Counted from the stretch's first letter, positions 24,280 through 32,952 are shown. The stretch is DNA of 42,802 nt from Alphaproteobacteria bacterium (GCA_016869235.1 VGER01000011.1:1-42802), one strand, 5' to 3'. Translations and numbers: made by a program. Notes: a model not told the origin generated them from the sequence alone.

Positions 24280-25533
24280 TTAGCCCCACATGCCGAGAGT
24301 CTTGTACTTGACGCCCTGGAGGACCTTCTCGGACTCCTTGTAGCCGAGGAACTCCTCGACGAGGGTCGCGTACACGCGGCGGAAGTCGGTGGTGTACTGC
24401 AGGTTGTCGTCCAGCACGAGGTTGGTGAGCGACACCTTCTCGCCGTACTGCTTGCCACCCTTGACGCCGCCGCCGATAACGAACGCGACGTTGGCCGCGC
24501 CGTGGTCGGTGCCGAGGCTGGTGTTCTCCGGCACGCGCCGACCGAACTCCGAGTGGATGAACATGGCGACATCGTTCTCCTTACCGATGCGCTTCATCTC
24601 CTGATAGAAGCCCCAGACGGCGTCGGAGTTGTACTGCACCTGGCGGTCGTGCGGGCTTAGCTGGTTGACGTGGGTGTCGAACAGAGAGCCGCGCAGCGGC
24701 ACGTAGTACAGGCGCGCCGGGAAGTCGTGCTCGATCAGCGCGGCGACGCGATCAAGGTCGCGCAGGTTGAGGTCGGGGTTGCGCGAGCGACCGTACTTGG
24801 CCCACGCCTCGCCGACCAGCGCGGATGCGTCGCGGGCGCTCTTGGTGACGTCCAGGAGGTACTTATGGGTGTCGCCGATCGCGACCTGGTCCTTGTCGAG
24901 GTTCTGCAGCACCGGGCGCTGCTGATAGTAGAAGTCGCGCGCGAAGTTGTTCGGGTCGATGAACACCACCGGCACGTGCTTGTCGGCGCGCACCGCCAGC
25001 GTCTGGCTGGTGGCGACGTTGACGAGGAAGTTGGGCTTGCCCGACGGCTCGATGGCGTCGGCGACGCGGCCGACCCAGCCATGCGGGTCGCCCGAGTTCG
25101 GCGCGCCGGTATGCCAGAACGAGATCGACGAGAAGTGCGAGAACGACGGCTGCTCGTAGCCGACGCCATGGACGATGGCGAGCTTGCCCTCGTCCCACAG
25201 GCGCTTCATGCCGACCATCGAGCGCTGCAGGCCGTGGTGGCCGTCGCCGAGCGCCAGCGTGTCCTTCTCCTTGTAGGCGAGGTTCGGGCGATGCTTGTAG
25301 AGCATGTCGTCGCCGTACGGCACGACGGTGGCGAGGCCGTCGTAGCCGCCGAACCACTCGAACACCACCAGGATCTTGCCCGGGGTGGCGGCAATGGCGT
25401 CGGCCATGCCGCCGAAGATCGGCGGCAACGGCGAGAGGCCAGCACCGAGGCTGAAACCGACACCACCGGCACCGATCGCCATGGCCTGGCGGCGGGATAC
25501 GCCGGCTTCACTGCAAAGCTTGTCGAAACGCAT
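24280..25533 (-). CDS. DUF1501 family exported protein
   Basis: The 417-residue protein starts with a twin-arginine leader (VSRRQAMAIGAGGVGFSLG) and has DUF1501 hallmarks: ILVVFEWFGGYDGLATVVPY near the start, a central FIHSEFGRRVPEN and TDHGAANVAFVIGGGVKGG. DUF1501 is placed with the alkaline-phosphatase/sulfatase fold, but its activity is not established. It is found with DUF1800 in many bacteria. ATG 25533 has AAGGGA before it. It follows the DUF1800 gene by 27 bases and ends in a strong terminator. Confidence 0.88.
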   Translation of the reverse strand: MRFDKLCSEAGVSRRQAMAIGAGGVGFSLGAGLSPLPPIFGGMADAIAATPGKILVVFEWFGGYDGLATVVPYGDDMLYKHRPNLAYKEKDTLALGDGHHGLQRSMVGMKRLWDEGKLAIVHGVGYEQPSFSHFSSISFWHTGAPNSGDPHGWVGRVADAIEPSGKPNFLVNVATSQTLAVRADKHVPVVFIDPNNFARDFYYQQRPVLQNLDKDQVAIGDTHKYLLDVTKSARDASALVGEAWAKYGRSRNPDLNLRDLDRVAALIEHDFPARLYYVPLRGSLFDTHVNQLSPHDRQVQYNSDAVWGFYQEMKRIGKENDVAMFIHSEFGRRVPENTSLGTDHGAANVAFVIGGGVKGGKQYGEKVSLTNLVLDDNLQYTTDFRRVYATLVEEFLGYKESEKVLQGVKYKTLGMWG

Positions 25534-25560
25534 GGGATGATCCCTTTCTAGGCCAGGGGC

Positions 25561-27414
25561 TCAGTTGATCTGGTATTCCGGCGTGCTCATGATCATGTGG
25601 GTGAGCATGCGCAGCGGGCTTTCCGCGTAAGTCTTGGCGCGGTCGAGGTTGTTGGTGGCGAGCTCCGCGTTGAGGAAGGCAACCATGGAGCCGCGCGTGG
25701 CCGCCGACACCGGGATGCGCAAGAAGCGACCGAGGAGGTAATCGACCGCCTCGTCGGTGGTCTTGGCGCCGGAGTTCAGCACCATTTGCGTCATGTCGAC
25801 GCGAGCGGCGCCACGCGGCGTCGGGATCAGCTTGCGATAGGCAAGCTCCCACGCGTAGTAGCCCGACACGCGGGTGTTGAAGAGCTCGTCGCGCTCCTTC
25901 GCCACCATGTCGAACGCGCCCATCATGCCCGGGTCCTGCAGAGCCGTGGCCTGGGTGAAGTCCTTGCCCTGGCGCAGGCGTGCACCGATCTGGCCGTCGC
26001 CACCGGCGGCGTTCAGGAAGTGCGGGTCACGGAAGCTGACGATGTCCGGGAACAGGAAGTCGCGCGCGACGTTGCCGCGCTCCAGGATCAGCGCCGGCGT
26101 CACCCACGACTTGCCGCCGGCCCAGCCCGCCACGGACGGCGGATTGAGCAGGTGCTGGCCGAGAGCGATGGTCGTGCTGTTGAAGTCCGGGATGCCGGGG
26201 ATGTCCTCGGCGCCGAGCTGCTTCAGTAGGGTCACGACGTGCTCGACGGGACCCTTGATGTGCGAGCCGTACGAGGCCGCGCTGTAGAAGTCCTTCGAGA
26301 GGAACATCGTCATCAGCAGCGGCTTCATCTCGTAGTTGTTGTCGCGCAGGATCTTGCCGAGCTGGGCCTTCTGCTCCCCCGAGAGGTCGTCGCGGACGAA
26401 GAAGTTGTAGACCTTGCCGGCGATGTAGTTGGCGGTGACCGGCTGCTCCATGATGATCTTGAGCACGTCGACGCCGTTGAAGTTTCCGGTGCGGCCCAAG
26501 AAGGTCTTCACGCCGTCGTCGTGCTTTTCCTTGTCGACGACGAAGTCGAGGTTGTCGAAGTTCCAGCCGGTGAACGCGCGGGCGGCTTCCCGCACGTCGC
26601 GCTCGGCGTAGTTGCCGACGCCCATGGTGAAGAGCTCCATCACCTCGCGGGCGAAGTTCTCGTTGGCGGCGCCTTTCACGTTCACGCCGGCATCGAGGTA
26701 GTAGAGCATCGCCGGGTTCTGGGCGACGGCGACGGCCAGCTGTGAGAAGTTGCCGGTGGCGTACTTCTCGAACATGTCGATCTGCTGGACCATCTTGCGA
26801 TAGTCGCGGACCTTGCCCTCGGCGGTGGCGAAGTGGCCATGCCAGAAGAGCGCCATCTTCTCCTCGAGGGGGTGGGTGGTGTCGAGCATGCGCTCGGCCC
26901 ACCAGTAGCCGACGCGACGAGTCTCGAGCTCGGTGGCGCGCAGCCAATAGAAGAAGCGATCCGACGTCGGCTGGACGGCGCGATTGCCGGACGGCTTGTT
27001 CATCACGCCGATGTTGCCGCCTTCCTTGAGCGCCTTGTCGGTCGCCGCCGGGCGGCTGTCGGGGAAGTAGGTCAGGGATGGATCCCAGAAGCCCGACTCC
27101 TCGAAGGGCCTCAACTTGGGGTTGGGAATGGTCTCGTAATAGACCAGCGAGCGCACGGCGCGCTCGGGCGTCATGGCCGCGAGACGCGCGATCTCCTCCG
27201 GCGTGCCACTGAAGCCGGCGCGCGAGAGCAGGTGCGCGGCGCGGTCATAGTTCCACTCGGCGGCGGTGATCGGCGACAGGTCGCCCTTCCAGTTGGCGGG
27301 GCCGGGGCTGAACTTCCCCATGCCCGTCGGGCCGGCGGATATGGCCGCACCGGCAACGGCAACAGTCATCGCCGCCCCCGCGAGGACGGCAATGCCGCGC
27401 TTGCGAATCGTCAT
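25561..27414 (-). CDS. DUF1800 family exported protein
   Basis: This 617-residue protein has a signal peptide (RGIAVLAGAAMTVAVAGAAIS) and matches the DUF1800 pattern: AAHLLSRAGFSGTPEEIARL near the N-terminus, WWAERMLDTTHPLEEKMALF, FWHGHFAT, NENFAREVMELFTMGVGN and AARAFTGW. The function of DUF1800 is unknown; the pairing with DUF1501 is common and suggests a shared extracytoplasmic role. ATG 27414 is preceded by GGGAGG at nine bases; upstream in-frame codons are not needed. It is the first gene of the operon. Its upstream neighbour is the second NosR-like gene, ending at 27576. Confidence 0.88.
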   Translation of the reverse strand: MTIRKRGIAVLAGAAMTVAVAGAAISAGPTGMGKFSPGPANWKGDLSPITAAEWNYDRAAHLLSRAGFSGTPEEIARLAAMTPERAVRSLVYYETIPNPKLRPFEESGFWDPSLTYFPDSRPAATDKALKEGGNIGVMNKPSGNRAVQPTSDRFFYWLRATELETRRVGYWWAERMLDTTHPLEEKMALFWHGHFATAEGKVRDYRKMVQQIDMFEKYATGNFSQLAVAVAQNPAMLYYLDAGVNVKGAANENFAREVMELFTMGVGNYAERDVREAARAFTGWNFDNLDFVVDKEKHDDGVKTFLGRTGNFNGVDVLKIIMEQPVTANYIAGKVYNFFVRDDLSGEQKAQLGKILRDNNYEMKPLLMTMFLSKDFYSAASYGSHIKGPVEHVVTLLKQLGAEDIPGIPDFNSTTIALGQHLLNPPSVAGWAGGKSWVTPALILERGNVARDFLFPDIVSFRDPHFLNAAGGDGQIGARLRQGKDFTQATALQDPGMMGAFDMVAKERDELFNTRVSGYYAWELAYRKLIPTPRGAARVDMTQMVLNSGAKTTDEAVDYLLGRFLRIPVSAATRGSMVAFLNAELATNNLDRAKTYAESPLRMLTHMIMSTPEYQIN

Positions 27415-27575
27415 TTTTACGTACCTCCCAAAAGCCTGTGGCCGGACTCTGCTTTGGGAGGCGGGAGGGCTTCCATCTATACGAGGCATAGGTGCGGAAA
27501 TCTGCGCGGGGCGGGCCGGGTTCGGGCGGCAAGACGGGCTGGAAGGGGCCTTCCCGCCGCTGGCAAGCGAAAAGT

Positions 27576-29642
27576 CTACGGCAATGGCACGTTAATTCCG
27601 GCAGCGTGGCGCAGATCGCGGCGCTTGCGGCGCTGGATGAGCGGCGGACAAAGGGTCTCGTCGTGGTAGGCGACCTGGCAGTCCATGCACTGCAGGCACT
27701 CGTTCATGTCGATGGCGCCGGTGTTGGCGATCGCCCCCACCGGACATTGCGCCTCGCAGATGCGGCAGTCGGTGCCGCATTGGGGACGGCGCTTGAGCCA
27801 GCGCACCATGCGCAGCCGCCCCAGGAAGGCGAGCGTCGCCCCCAGCGGACACAAGAAGCGGCAGTAGAAGCGCTCGACGAACAGGCCGAGCAGCAGCAAG
27901 GCGAGCGCGTACAGCACGTAGGGAGCCTCGCGGGCGAACTTGACGCTGATCGCCGTCTTGAACGGCTCGATCTCGGCGGCGCTGTGCGACAGCGCGGGCG
28001 CCACGAACACCAGGCCGAGGATGAGAAGCGCGGCGATGTACTTCACCGCCCACAGCTTCTCCTGCAGCGCATGCGGCACGCGCAGCTGCGGCACACGCAG
28101 CGCCACCGCGAGACGATTGGACAGCTCCTGCAGCGCACCGAACGGGCACAGCCAGCCGCAGTAGACGCCGCGGCCGAGGATGAGCAGCGTCGCCGCCACG
28201 TACACCGACAGGATCAGGACGATCGGGTCGAGCAGGAAGTTGGTCAATGGCGTGGCGGTGAACGGCGCCTGCACGAACGCCAGCACGTTCACCACCGACA
28301 GCTGGCCGCCGGCCCACCAGCCGAGCCACGCGAGGGTCACGGTGAGCACGGCGACGCGCGTCCAGGCGAAGGCGCGGCGATGGCGCGTGAGCACATCCTG
28401 GCCGAGGAAGATCGCCGTCACCGTGGCGAGCAGCAGCAGCGTGAGGACGACGTCCGCGCGCTTGTGCTGCCATGCCTCGAGCCAGGCCGGCGGCGGCGAG
28501 CTAACGTCCTTTGGCGGCGGCGTCAGCACGTACTGCGGCGGCAAGGCATACGTGAGCGCGAAGGGAATGCGCACCGATGCGCCGTCGGCGCCGCGTCCGA
28601 GCACGTCGATCATCAGCCACCACGGCGCCAGCGGATCGAGACCCGCACCCGCAGGCAGGAACACCAGCGCCGCGTCCAGCTCGTCGACCTCGTTGCCGCC
28701 GCCGGTGGCGCGGATGCCGCGCAGCATCGACGGCTGCAGGCGCAACGCCTTGCCGCCCTGCGCGATCGAGACGACGTCCTCGAAGAACCCCGTGGCGAGG
28801 CGCGAGCGCGCCGTGCCGGCGAACGGATACTCCCCGACGCTGGCGATCCAGATGGTCAGGCCGCCGTCGCCCTGGCGGTCGATGGCTTCGTTGAAGCGCT
28901 GCAGGCCGAGGATGTTGGCGCCGATCGCCGGCGGGGTCAGCAGCGCCGCGTACACGTCGAGGAACGGCGCATCGTCCGCCGCCTTGTGCTGCGGCGTCGC
29001 GCCCGCGGCTGCGAAAGCGCGCCTGACGTCGGCGAACGGCACGCTGAGGCGCGCGATGGCGCGGCCCTGGAGCAGCTCCGCCACGCTGGCGTTGGCAAAG
29101 GTGCCGCGGTCGAGGGTCGGCTCGGTCACGGCCGGTTGCGGCAAGCGCTCGGACGCGACGACACGCGCCGCCGCCTGCATGCCGCTCTTCATCAGGCGGG
29201 CGCTGGTGGTCGCACCCTTGACCTGGTCGGGGCGCACGGCGCGCCAATCGGCCAGCGTCGCGGCGGCGAAGCCGGCGATGTAGGCATCCATCACCGCGCG
29301 CGAGACGCCGCGGTTCAGGATCGACTCGTACTCGGCGAGCAGCACCGCGCCGGTGATGCGCCCATCGAGGGTGATCTCGCCGATGAGGTCGAACGGCGTG
29401 CCGGCGTAGCCGGTGGCATTGACGGTGTCGCGTGTCGAGAAGATGTAGCCGGCAACCTCGCCGCGCACGCGCACCGGCAGCGCCGGCGGCTGCCCATCCG
29501 CCGCGCCGACCTCCTCGGCGCCGGGAAACACCTGCTGGATGAGCTGTGGCGTCAGGCGCGCGCGCAGGCCGCCCATGTCGGCCGCGTGCGCAAGCGCGGG
29601 CGCGAATGCGACGGCAAGGAGCAGGAGCAGTGCACGAAACAT
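27576..29642 (-). CDS. NosR-like flavin/polyferredoxin membrane protein, intact, 688 aa
   Basis: This inner-membrane electron-transfer protein starts with a signal peptide (MFRALLLLLAVAFAPALAHA). A periplasmic FMN-binding domain follows; its GATTS at 143-147 fits the ApbE flavinylation pattern, with Thr145 or a neighbour as candidate. About six TM helices carry CGWLCP (Cys495, Cys499) and CRFLCP (Cys594, Cys598). The cytoplasmic tail has two [4Fe-4S] motifs: Cys622/626/629/633 and Cys649/652/655/665. NosR uses this arrangement to supply electrons for N2O reductase, but no nosZ is present here. ATG 29642 is the leader start; cytochrome c 2 begins divergently only 35 bases away. Confidence 0.88.
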   Translation of the reverse strand: MFRALLLLLAVAFAPALAHAADMGGLRARLTPQLIQQVFPGAEEVGAADGQPPALPVRVRGEVAGYIFSTRDTVNATGYAGTPFDLIGEITLDGRITGAVLLAEYESILNRGVSRAVMDAYIAGFAAATLADWRAVRPDQVKGATTSARLMKSGMQAAARVVASERLPQPAVTEPTLDRGTFANASVAELLQGRAIARLSVPFADVRRAFAAAGATPQHKAADDAPFLDVYAALLTPPAIGANILGLQRFNEAIDRQGDGGLTIWIASVGEYPFAGTARSRLATGFFEDVVSIAQGGKALRLQPSMLRGIRATGGGNEVDELDAALVFLPAGAGLDPLAPWWLMIDVLGRGADGASVRIPFALTYALPPQYVLTPPPKDVSSPPPAWLEAWQHKRADVVLTLLLLATVTAIFLGQDVLTRHRRAFAWTRVAVLTVTLAWLGWWAGGQLSVVNVLAFVQAPFTATPLTNFLLDPIVLILSVYVAATLLILGRGVYCGWLCPFGALQELSNRLAVALRVPQLRVPHALQEKLWAVKYIAALLILGLVFVAPALSHSAAEIEPFKTAISVKFAREAPYVLYALALLLLGLFVERFYCRFLCPLGATLAFLGRLRMVRWLKRRPQCGTDCRICEAQCPVGAIANTGAIDMNECLQCMDCQVAYHDETLCPPLIQRRKRRDLRHAAGINVPLP

Positions 29643-29677
29643 GGCGTCGCCGGCGCGCGCAGAGTAGCGTAGCCGCC

Positions 29678-30097
29678 GTGCGAAGGCTGACTCTGTTGCT
29701 CGCGGCGGCGGCGGCCGCATGGTTCGCCGGCGCGCCGGCGCCGTCGGCGCAGTACTTCGGCATGGATCCGGGGGAGTTCTTGTTCGGCGAGTGCCGCGAC
29801 TGCCACAACTTTGCGGAAGGCGCCGGGCCCGGGCGCAAGGCGCCGAACCTGTGGAGTGTCTATGGCCGCACCGCCGGCACGGCGCCTGGCTGGGAGTACA
29901 CGCGGGAACTCAAGGCCTCAGGCATCGTGTGGACCGAGACCACCATGGAGCGCTGGCTGCGCAATCCCGGCGCGATGGTGCCGGGCACCAAGATGGACTT
30001 CCAGATGCCGAACGACGAACAGCGCGAGTTGGTGCTCGAGTACATGCGCAACGCCGACCCCGCCGGCTACGTGCGCGCCATCCAGGGCCTGAAATGA
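29678..30097 (+). CDS. Exported class I cytochrome c, 139 aa (cytochrome c 2)
   Basis: The protein has a signal peptide (VRRLTLLLAAAAAAWFAG, cleaved near SAQ) and a haem-binding CRDCH (Cys39, Cys42, His43). A distal Met lies in NPGAMVPGTKMDF (Met100 or Met106). It resembles cytochrome c 1, with an extra C-terminal tail ending GYVRAIQGLK. GTG 29678 is the best start since the leader begins there; longer ATG readings are shadow of the opposite-strand gene. It is divergent from the NosR-like gene, so the two probably share a control region and work together. A terminator follows at 30101-30129. Confidence 0.88.
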   Translation: MRRLTLLLAAAAAAWFAGAPAPSAQYFGMDPGEFLFGECRDCHNFAEGAGPGRKAPNLWSVYGRTAGTAPGWEYTRELKASGIVWTETTMERWLRNPGAMVPGTKMDFQMPNDEQRELVLEYMRNADPAGYVRAIQGLK

Positions 30098-30100
30098 AGA

Positions 30101-30129
30101 AAGGCCGCCACGCGGGCGGTCTTCCTTTT
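30101..30129. terminator. Bidirectional terminator between convergent genes
   Basis: AAGGCCGCC and GGGCGGTCTT pair (one G-T) around a short loop, with CCTTTTG after it on the plus strand and CTTTCTTC on the minus strand. It can end both the cytochrome gene at 29678 and the operon ending at 30162. A second perfect hairpin, GTCGCGCC-GAA-GGCGCGAC, lies at 30138-30156 but has no T-run. Confidence 0.75.
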
Positions 30130-30161
30130 GTGGCGTCGTCGCGCCGAAGGCGCGACCAAGA

Positions 30162-30761
30162 CTAATTCGCGCCGCCGACGAACTCCTTGTCGGGCAGCGT
30201 CACGTTCTGCAGGGCGCCGAGCGTCAGAACCTGGTCCAGGACGCGCAGCTCGTTCGGATCGGTGTAGCCGGTGTCGGTGCGGTTCATCTGCTGCAGTTGG
30301 GCGAGCCGCTGGTCGTCCTGGCCGCGGCGCTGCTCTGCCTCGTCGTACATCTCGGCGGTGCCGCCAACTTCCTGGCCGTTGGTGATCATGTCGAGCGCGT
30401 TCTGGATGCCGGTCTCGAGCGGCTGTGTGTACGGCAGCCGATAGGCGCGCGGAATGCCGTTCGGCACGTTGTTCTTGTCGAGCGCCTCGACCCACATGAA
30501 GACGGCGCCCGGCGAGTTCAAGAGCTTGTCGGGCTCGTTCACCTTGGCCCACAGCAATTGGAACTTCGCCGGCAGGCGGTCGCGCACCGGCCAGCCCATC
30601 AGGTCGATCATCGAGTAGTACGAGATGACGAAGAACGCGCTGGTGACGACGATGGCCGTCGCCTTCACCCACCACGCCCAGCGCGGCGCGATGTTCAGGC
30701 TGAGCAGCAGCACCGCGATGATGACGTAAGCGGCGAGAACTCCGACAAAACCAAGCGTCAT
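30162..30761 (-). CDS. Two-TM membrane protein of the ExbB/ExbD-like operon, 199 aa
   Basis: I do not recognise this family. Two hydrophobic helices at about residues 3-22 and 32-52 are followed by a 145-residue soluble domain with LLWAKVNEPDKLLNSPGAVFMWVEALD and RAYRLPYTQPLETGIQNALDMI. A low-complexity acidic and glutamine-rich stretch follows (about 140-160). It starts at ATG 30761 with AGGAG just before it, five bases after the stop of the ExbD-like gene. Its place in the operon suggests a third subunit of the membrane complex. Topology and function need testing. Confidence 0.72.
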   Translation of the reverse strand: MTLGFVGVLAAYVIIAVLLLSLNIAPRWAWWVKATAIVVTSAFFVISYYSMIDLMGWPVRDRLPAKFQLLWAKVNEPDKLLNSPGAVFMWVEALDKNNVPNGIPRAYRLPYTQPLETGIQNALDMITNGQEVGGTAEMYDEAEQRRGQDDQRLAQLQQMNRTDTGYTDPNELRVLDQVLTLGALQNVTLPDKEFVGGAN

Positions 30762-30766
30762 GGCTC

Positions 30767-31384
30767 CTAGGCTCCCTTCCTGGAGCGCACAAGGGTCTTC
30801 GGCCGACGGTTCACGTCGGTGATGGCTCCCTTCTCGTCCATCGTGAAGCGGACGGCGGTGAGCTCCTGGCCCTTATGGTCGAGATGCAGCTTCGTGTAGA
30901 AGACCAGCGACACCTCTGGGTTCAGCTTCTCCACCTTCAGCTCGACCGGCACGTCCTCGGTGCCGTTGGCAAGGTAATGGTGGACGTTGACGACGTACTC
31001 GCCGGGGACGATGCCGCGGATGGTCACCGTCTCCTGGTTGAGCGGATTCTCGATCTTCTTGTTGCCGACGGCGATCGTGTCGCGGTAGTTGCCGCGATCG
31101 TCGCGGTCGAGGTGCATCAGGCCGGCTTCCTTGACGTGGTACCAGACGACGCCGCCGTTCGGATCCTCGACATAAAGGTCGACGTCGTCCGGGTGGTTGT
31201 CCGGCCACTTCATGGTGATGAGCACTTCCGCCTTCGGGTCGATCTTGCCCGTCTGTGCCGTCGGGTTGATCAGCATGAAGGCGATCAGGAACATGAAGGT
31301 GAAGCTCAACAGGGCATTAAAGAGCATGTCCTGGAACGGGTAGAAGACTTCACCCTCGTAGAAGAAGCCGTCAGATGACCTCAT
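30767..31384 (-). CDS. One-TM ExbD/TolR-like protein with a DUF2135-like periplasmic domain
   Basis: The 205-residue protein starts MRSSDGFFYEGEVFYPFQD, has one TM helix (about residues 20-45), and carries Asp19 just before it, where TolR and ExbD carry their essential Asp (P-x-x-D). The periplasmic part has WPDNHPDDVDLYVEDPNGG and LMHLDRDDRGNYRDT, a pattern I know from YfaP/DUF2135-like beta-sandwich proteins, not from TolR or ExbD. It is encoded with an ExbB/TolQ-like gene and is likely its partner. It closely resembles the orphan gene at 6485. ATG 31384 is the start. It ends five bases before the two-TM gene. Confidence 0.75.
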   Translation of the reverse strand: MRSSDGFFYEGEVFYPFQDMLFNALLSFTFMFLIAFMLINPTAQTGKIDPKAEVLITMKWPDNHPDDVDLYVEDPNGGVVWYHVKEAGLMHLDRDDRGNYRDTIAVGNKKIENPLNQETVTIRGIVPGEYVVNVHHYLANGTEDVPVELKVEKLNPEVSLVFYTKLHLDHKGQELTAVRFTMDEKGAITDVNRRPKTLVRSRKGA

Positions 31385-31417
31385 GGCGCACTCCGCGTGC
31401 CGCCGCCCTTGTCGTTG

Positions 31418-32218
31418 TTACGCGGCTTCGGCTTGGAGCGCCGGCACGACGTACATGTCCGTGGTCTCGGCGATCAGCGAGTGCAGCTCGATGGTGCCGA
31501 TTTCCAGGAAGTAGTACTGCAGCTTCAGCACGATCGAGCCGATCAGCGCGGTCAGCGTGACGGACAGCGCGGTCGCCATGCCGCTCGACATGTCGGCCAT
31601 CGCGGCGCGCAGCGTCAGCGGATCGAAGCTGTCGATGCCGCGGATCGGCGCCAGCATCAGGATGAAGCCGATCACGGTGCCGACAAGGCCGACCTTCGGC
31701 AGCGCGTCGACGATGAACACGCCCACCTGCAGGCGACTGCGCAACTGGTCGGCGAGCGCATGCATGAGCAGCGAATGGTCGAGCGGCTCGCCGCTCGGAT
31801 TGCGCGCCTTGACGATGACGTTGCGGACGTGGTCCGTCAGCACGCCGGCCGGCAGCACCATCCCGTCGCCCACGGTGACGTCGCCGTTCTCGTTGATGCG
31901 GAAGTTGGTCGGGCTCTTGCGGATGGTGCGGGCAATGCGCCGCGCGACGTTCAGCGCGCGCGAGATGGTGACCGCCGAGACGCCGCAGTGAACGGTCGCG
32001 CCGAGGAAGACCAAGGTCACCAGCGTCGAAAGGTACGTGCGGTCGACCTCGATCATGGTGTCGATGAGGCCGATCTGGAACACCGCGAACAGCGCCACGA
32101 CGATCAGCGACGCGACGATCAGCCAGCGCAACAACAGCATGTAGTCACGCAACTCAAAAGGCGTGACGATCACTCGCGGCCCGGAAAGTTCGCCGCCCGT
32201 CATCTCAGAAGTGCTCAT
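31418..32218 (-). CDS. ExbB/TolQ/MotA-like proton-channel protein
   Basis: The 266-residue inner-membrane protein has two N-terminal TM helices (about residues 26-75), a cytoplasmic middle part, and a C-terminal pair (about 180-250). The segment ALPKVGLVGTVIGFILML matches the conserved GLLGTVxGM block of ExbB/TolQ, and GMATALSVTLTALIGSIVLKL matches its last helix. The family forms a pentameric channel around an ExbD/TolR helix pair and uses the proton gradient for mechanical work. ATG 32218 is chosen over an in-frame TTG (32236) because GGTGGG lies about nine bases before it. It is first in the operon. Confidence 0.82.
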   Translation of the reverse strand: MSTSEMTGGELSGPRVIVTPFELRDYMLLLRWLIVASLIVVALFAVFQIGLIDTMIEVDRTYLSTLVTLVFLGATVHCGVSAVTISRALNVARRIARTIRKSPTNFRINENGDVTVGDGMVLPAGVLTDHVRNVIVKARNPSGEPLDHSLLMHALADQLRSRLQVGVFIVDALPKVGLVGTVIGFILMLAPIRGIDSFDPLTLRAAMADMSSGMATALSVTLTALIGSIVLKLQYYFLEIGTIELHSLIAETTDMYVVPALQAEAA

Positions 32219-32369
32219 GGAATTTTGCCCACCCAAGTGCTGCGCGGTTTCGAAGGCCCGCGCCGGTACCCCGCCGAAGACTAACCGACACCATAATTTG
32301 GAAGCTCTAGGCGAATCAAGCGCCCCTCCCGCGCGGGAAGGCTGTTGAAATCCGTGGATTTCTTGGCTC

Positions 32370-32900
32370 TCAGCGCAGTCGCTGCCGGTACTCCCAGGGC
32401 AGGATAAACGGCCCCTGCCAAGCGCCTACGCCCGCGACCTCGGCCGCCTTCTCGGCGGCGACGTATTCGGCCGTCTGCTCGCGCACCGCGACCGCCATGC
32501 CGCGGCGCACCAACAGCTCGGCGATGTCCTTGCCGTTGATGATGCACTTCCCCCACGAGGTGCCGCGGCGGCGCTCGTCGGGGTCCTCGCGCGGCGTGCA
32601 CGCCACCGGCCCGCCCTCGTCGAACAGGATCTTCTCCATCTCGCGGTAGGCGACGGCGCCGCACGACCACGGGCGTCCGTTGAGGAAGCAGGTCTGCTGC
32701 TGCTCGAGCGCGTCGATGCCGAACAAGTGGAAGCGCTGGCCGTTCACCTCGAGGATGTCGGTGTCAACGATGCGCGCGTTGCCGACGACGTTCTTCGCGT
32801 CGGCCGCCGGCGCGGCACCTTGCCCCTGCGCTGCGCCAGCCCAAGCGGACGCGAGCAAGCCGACCGCCAGCGCCGCCGCTGCAACGCTCGTGCGTGCCAT
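32370..32900 (-). CDS. Secreted SNase-like (thermonuclease-fold) protein
   Basis: The 176-residue protein has a signal peptide (TSVAAAALAVGLLASAWAG) and an OB-type nuclease domain. HLFGIDALEQQQTC aligns with the active-site loop of Staphylococcus nuclease (Asp40, Glu43), but the position of Arg35 is His. The later region RGTSWGKCIINGKDIAELL replaces the usual DRYGR-like motif. Four Cys residues could form disulfides. It may be an inactive or non-DNA-cleaving member; I am fairly confident of the fold but not the activity. ATG 32900 has GGAGAGGAC before it. The 83 bases up to 32953 hold nothing obvious. Confidence 0.7.
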   Translation of the reverse strand: MARTSVAAAALAVGLLASAWAGAAQGQGAAPAADAKNVVGNARIVDTDILEVNGQRFHLFGIDALEQQQTCFLNGRPWSCGAVAYREMEKILFDEGGPVACTPREDPDERRRGTSWGKCIINGKDIAELLVRRGMAVAVREQTAEYVAAEKAAEVAGVGAWQGPFILPWEYRQRLR

Positions 32901-32952
32901 GTCCTCTCCCTGCACCGAGGAGTCCTATTCTACGGGGTGCGCGGATCGCGCT

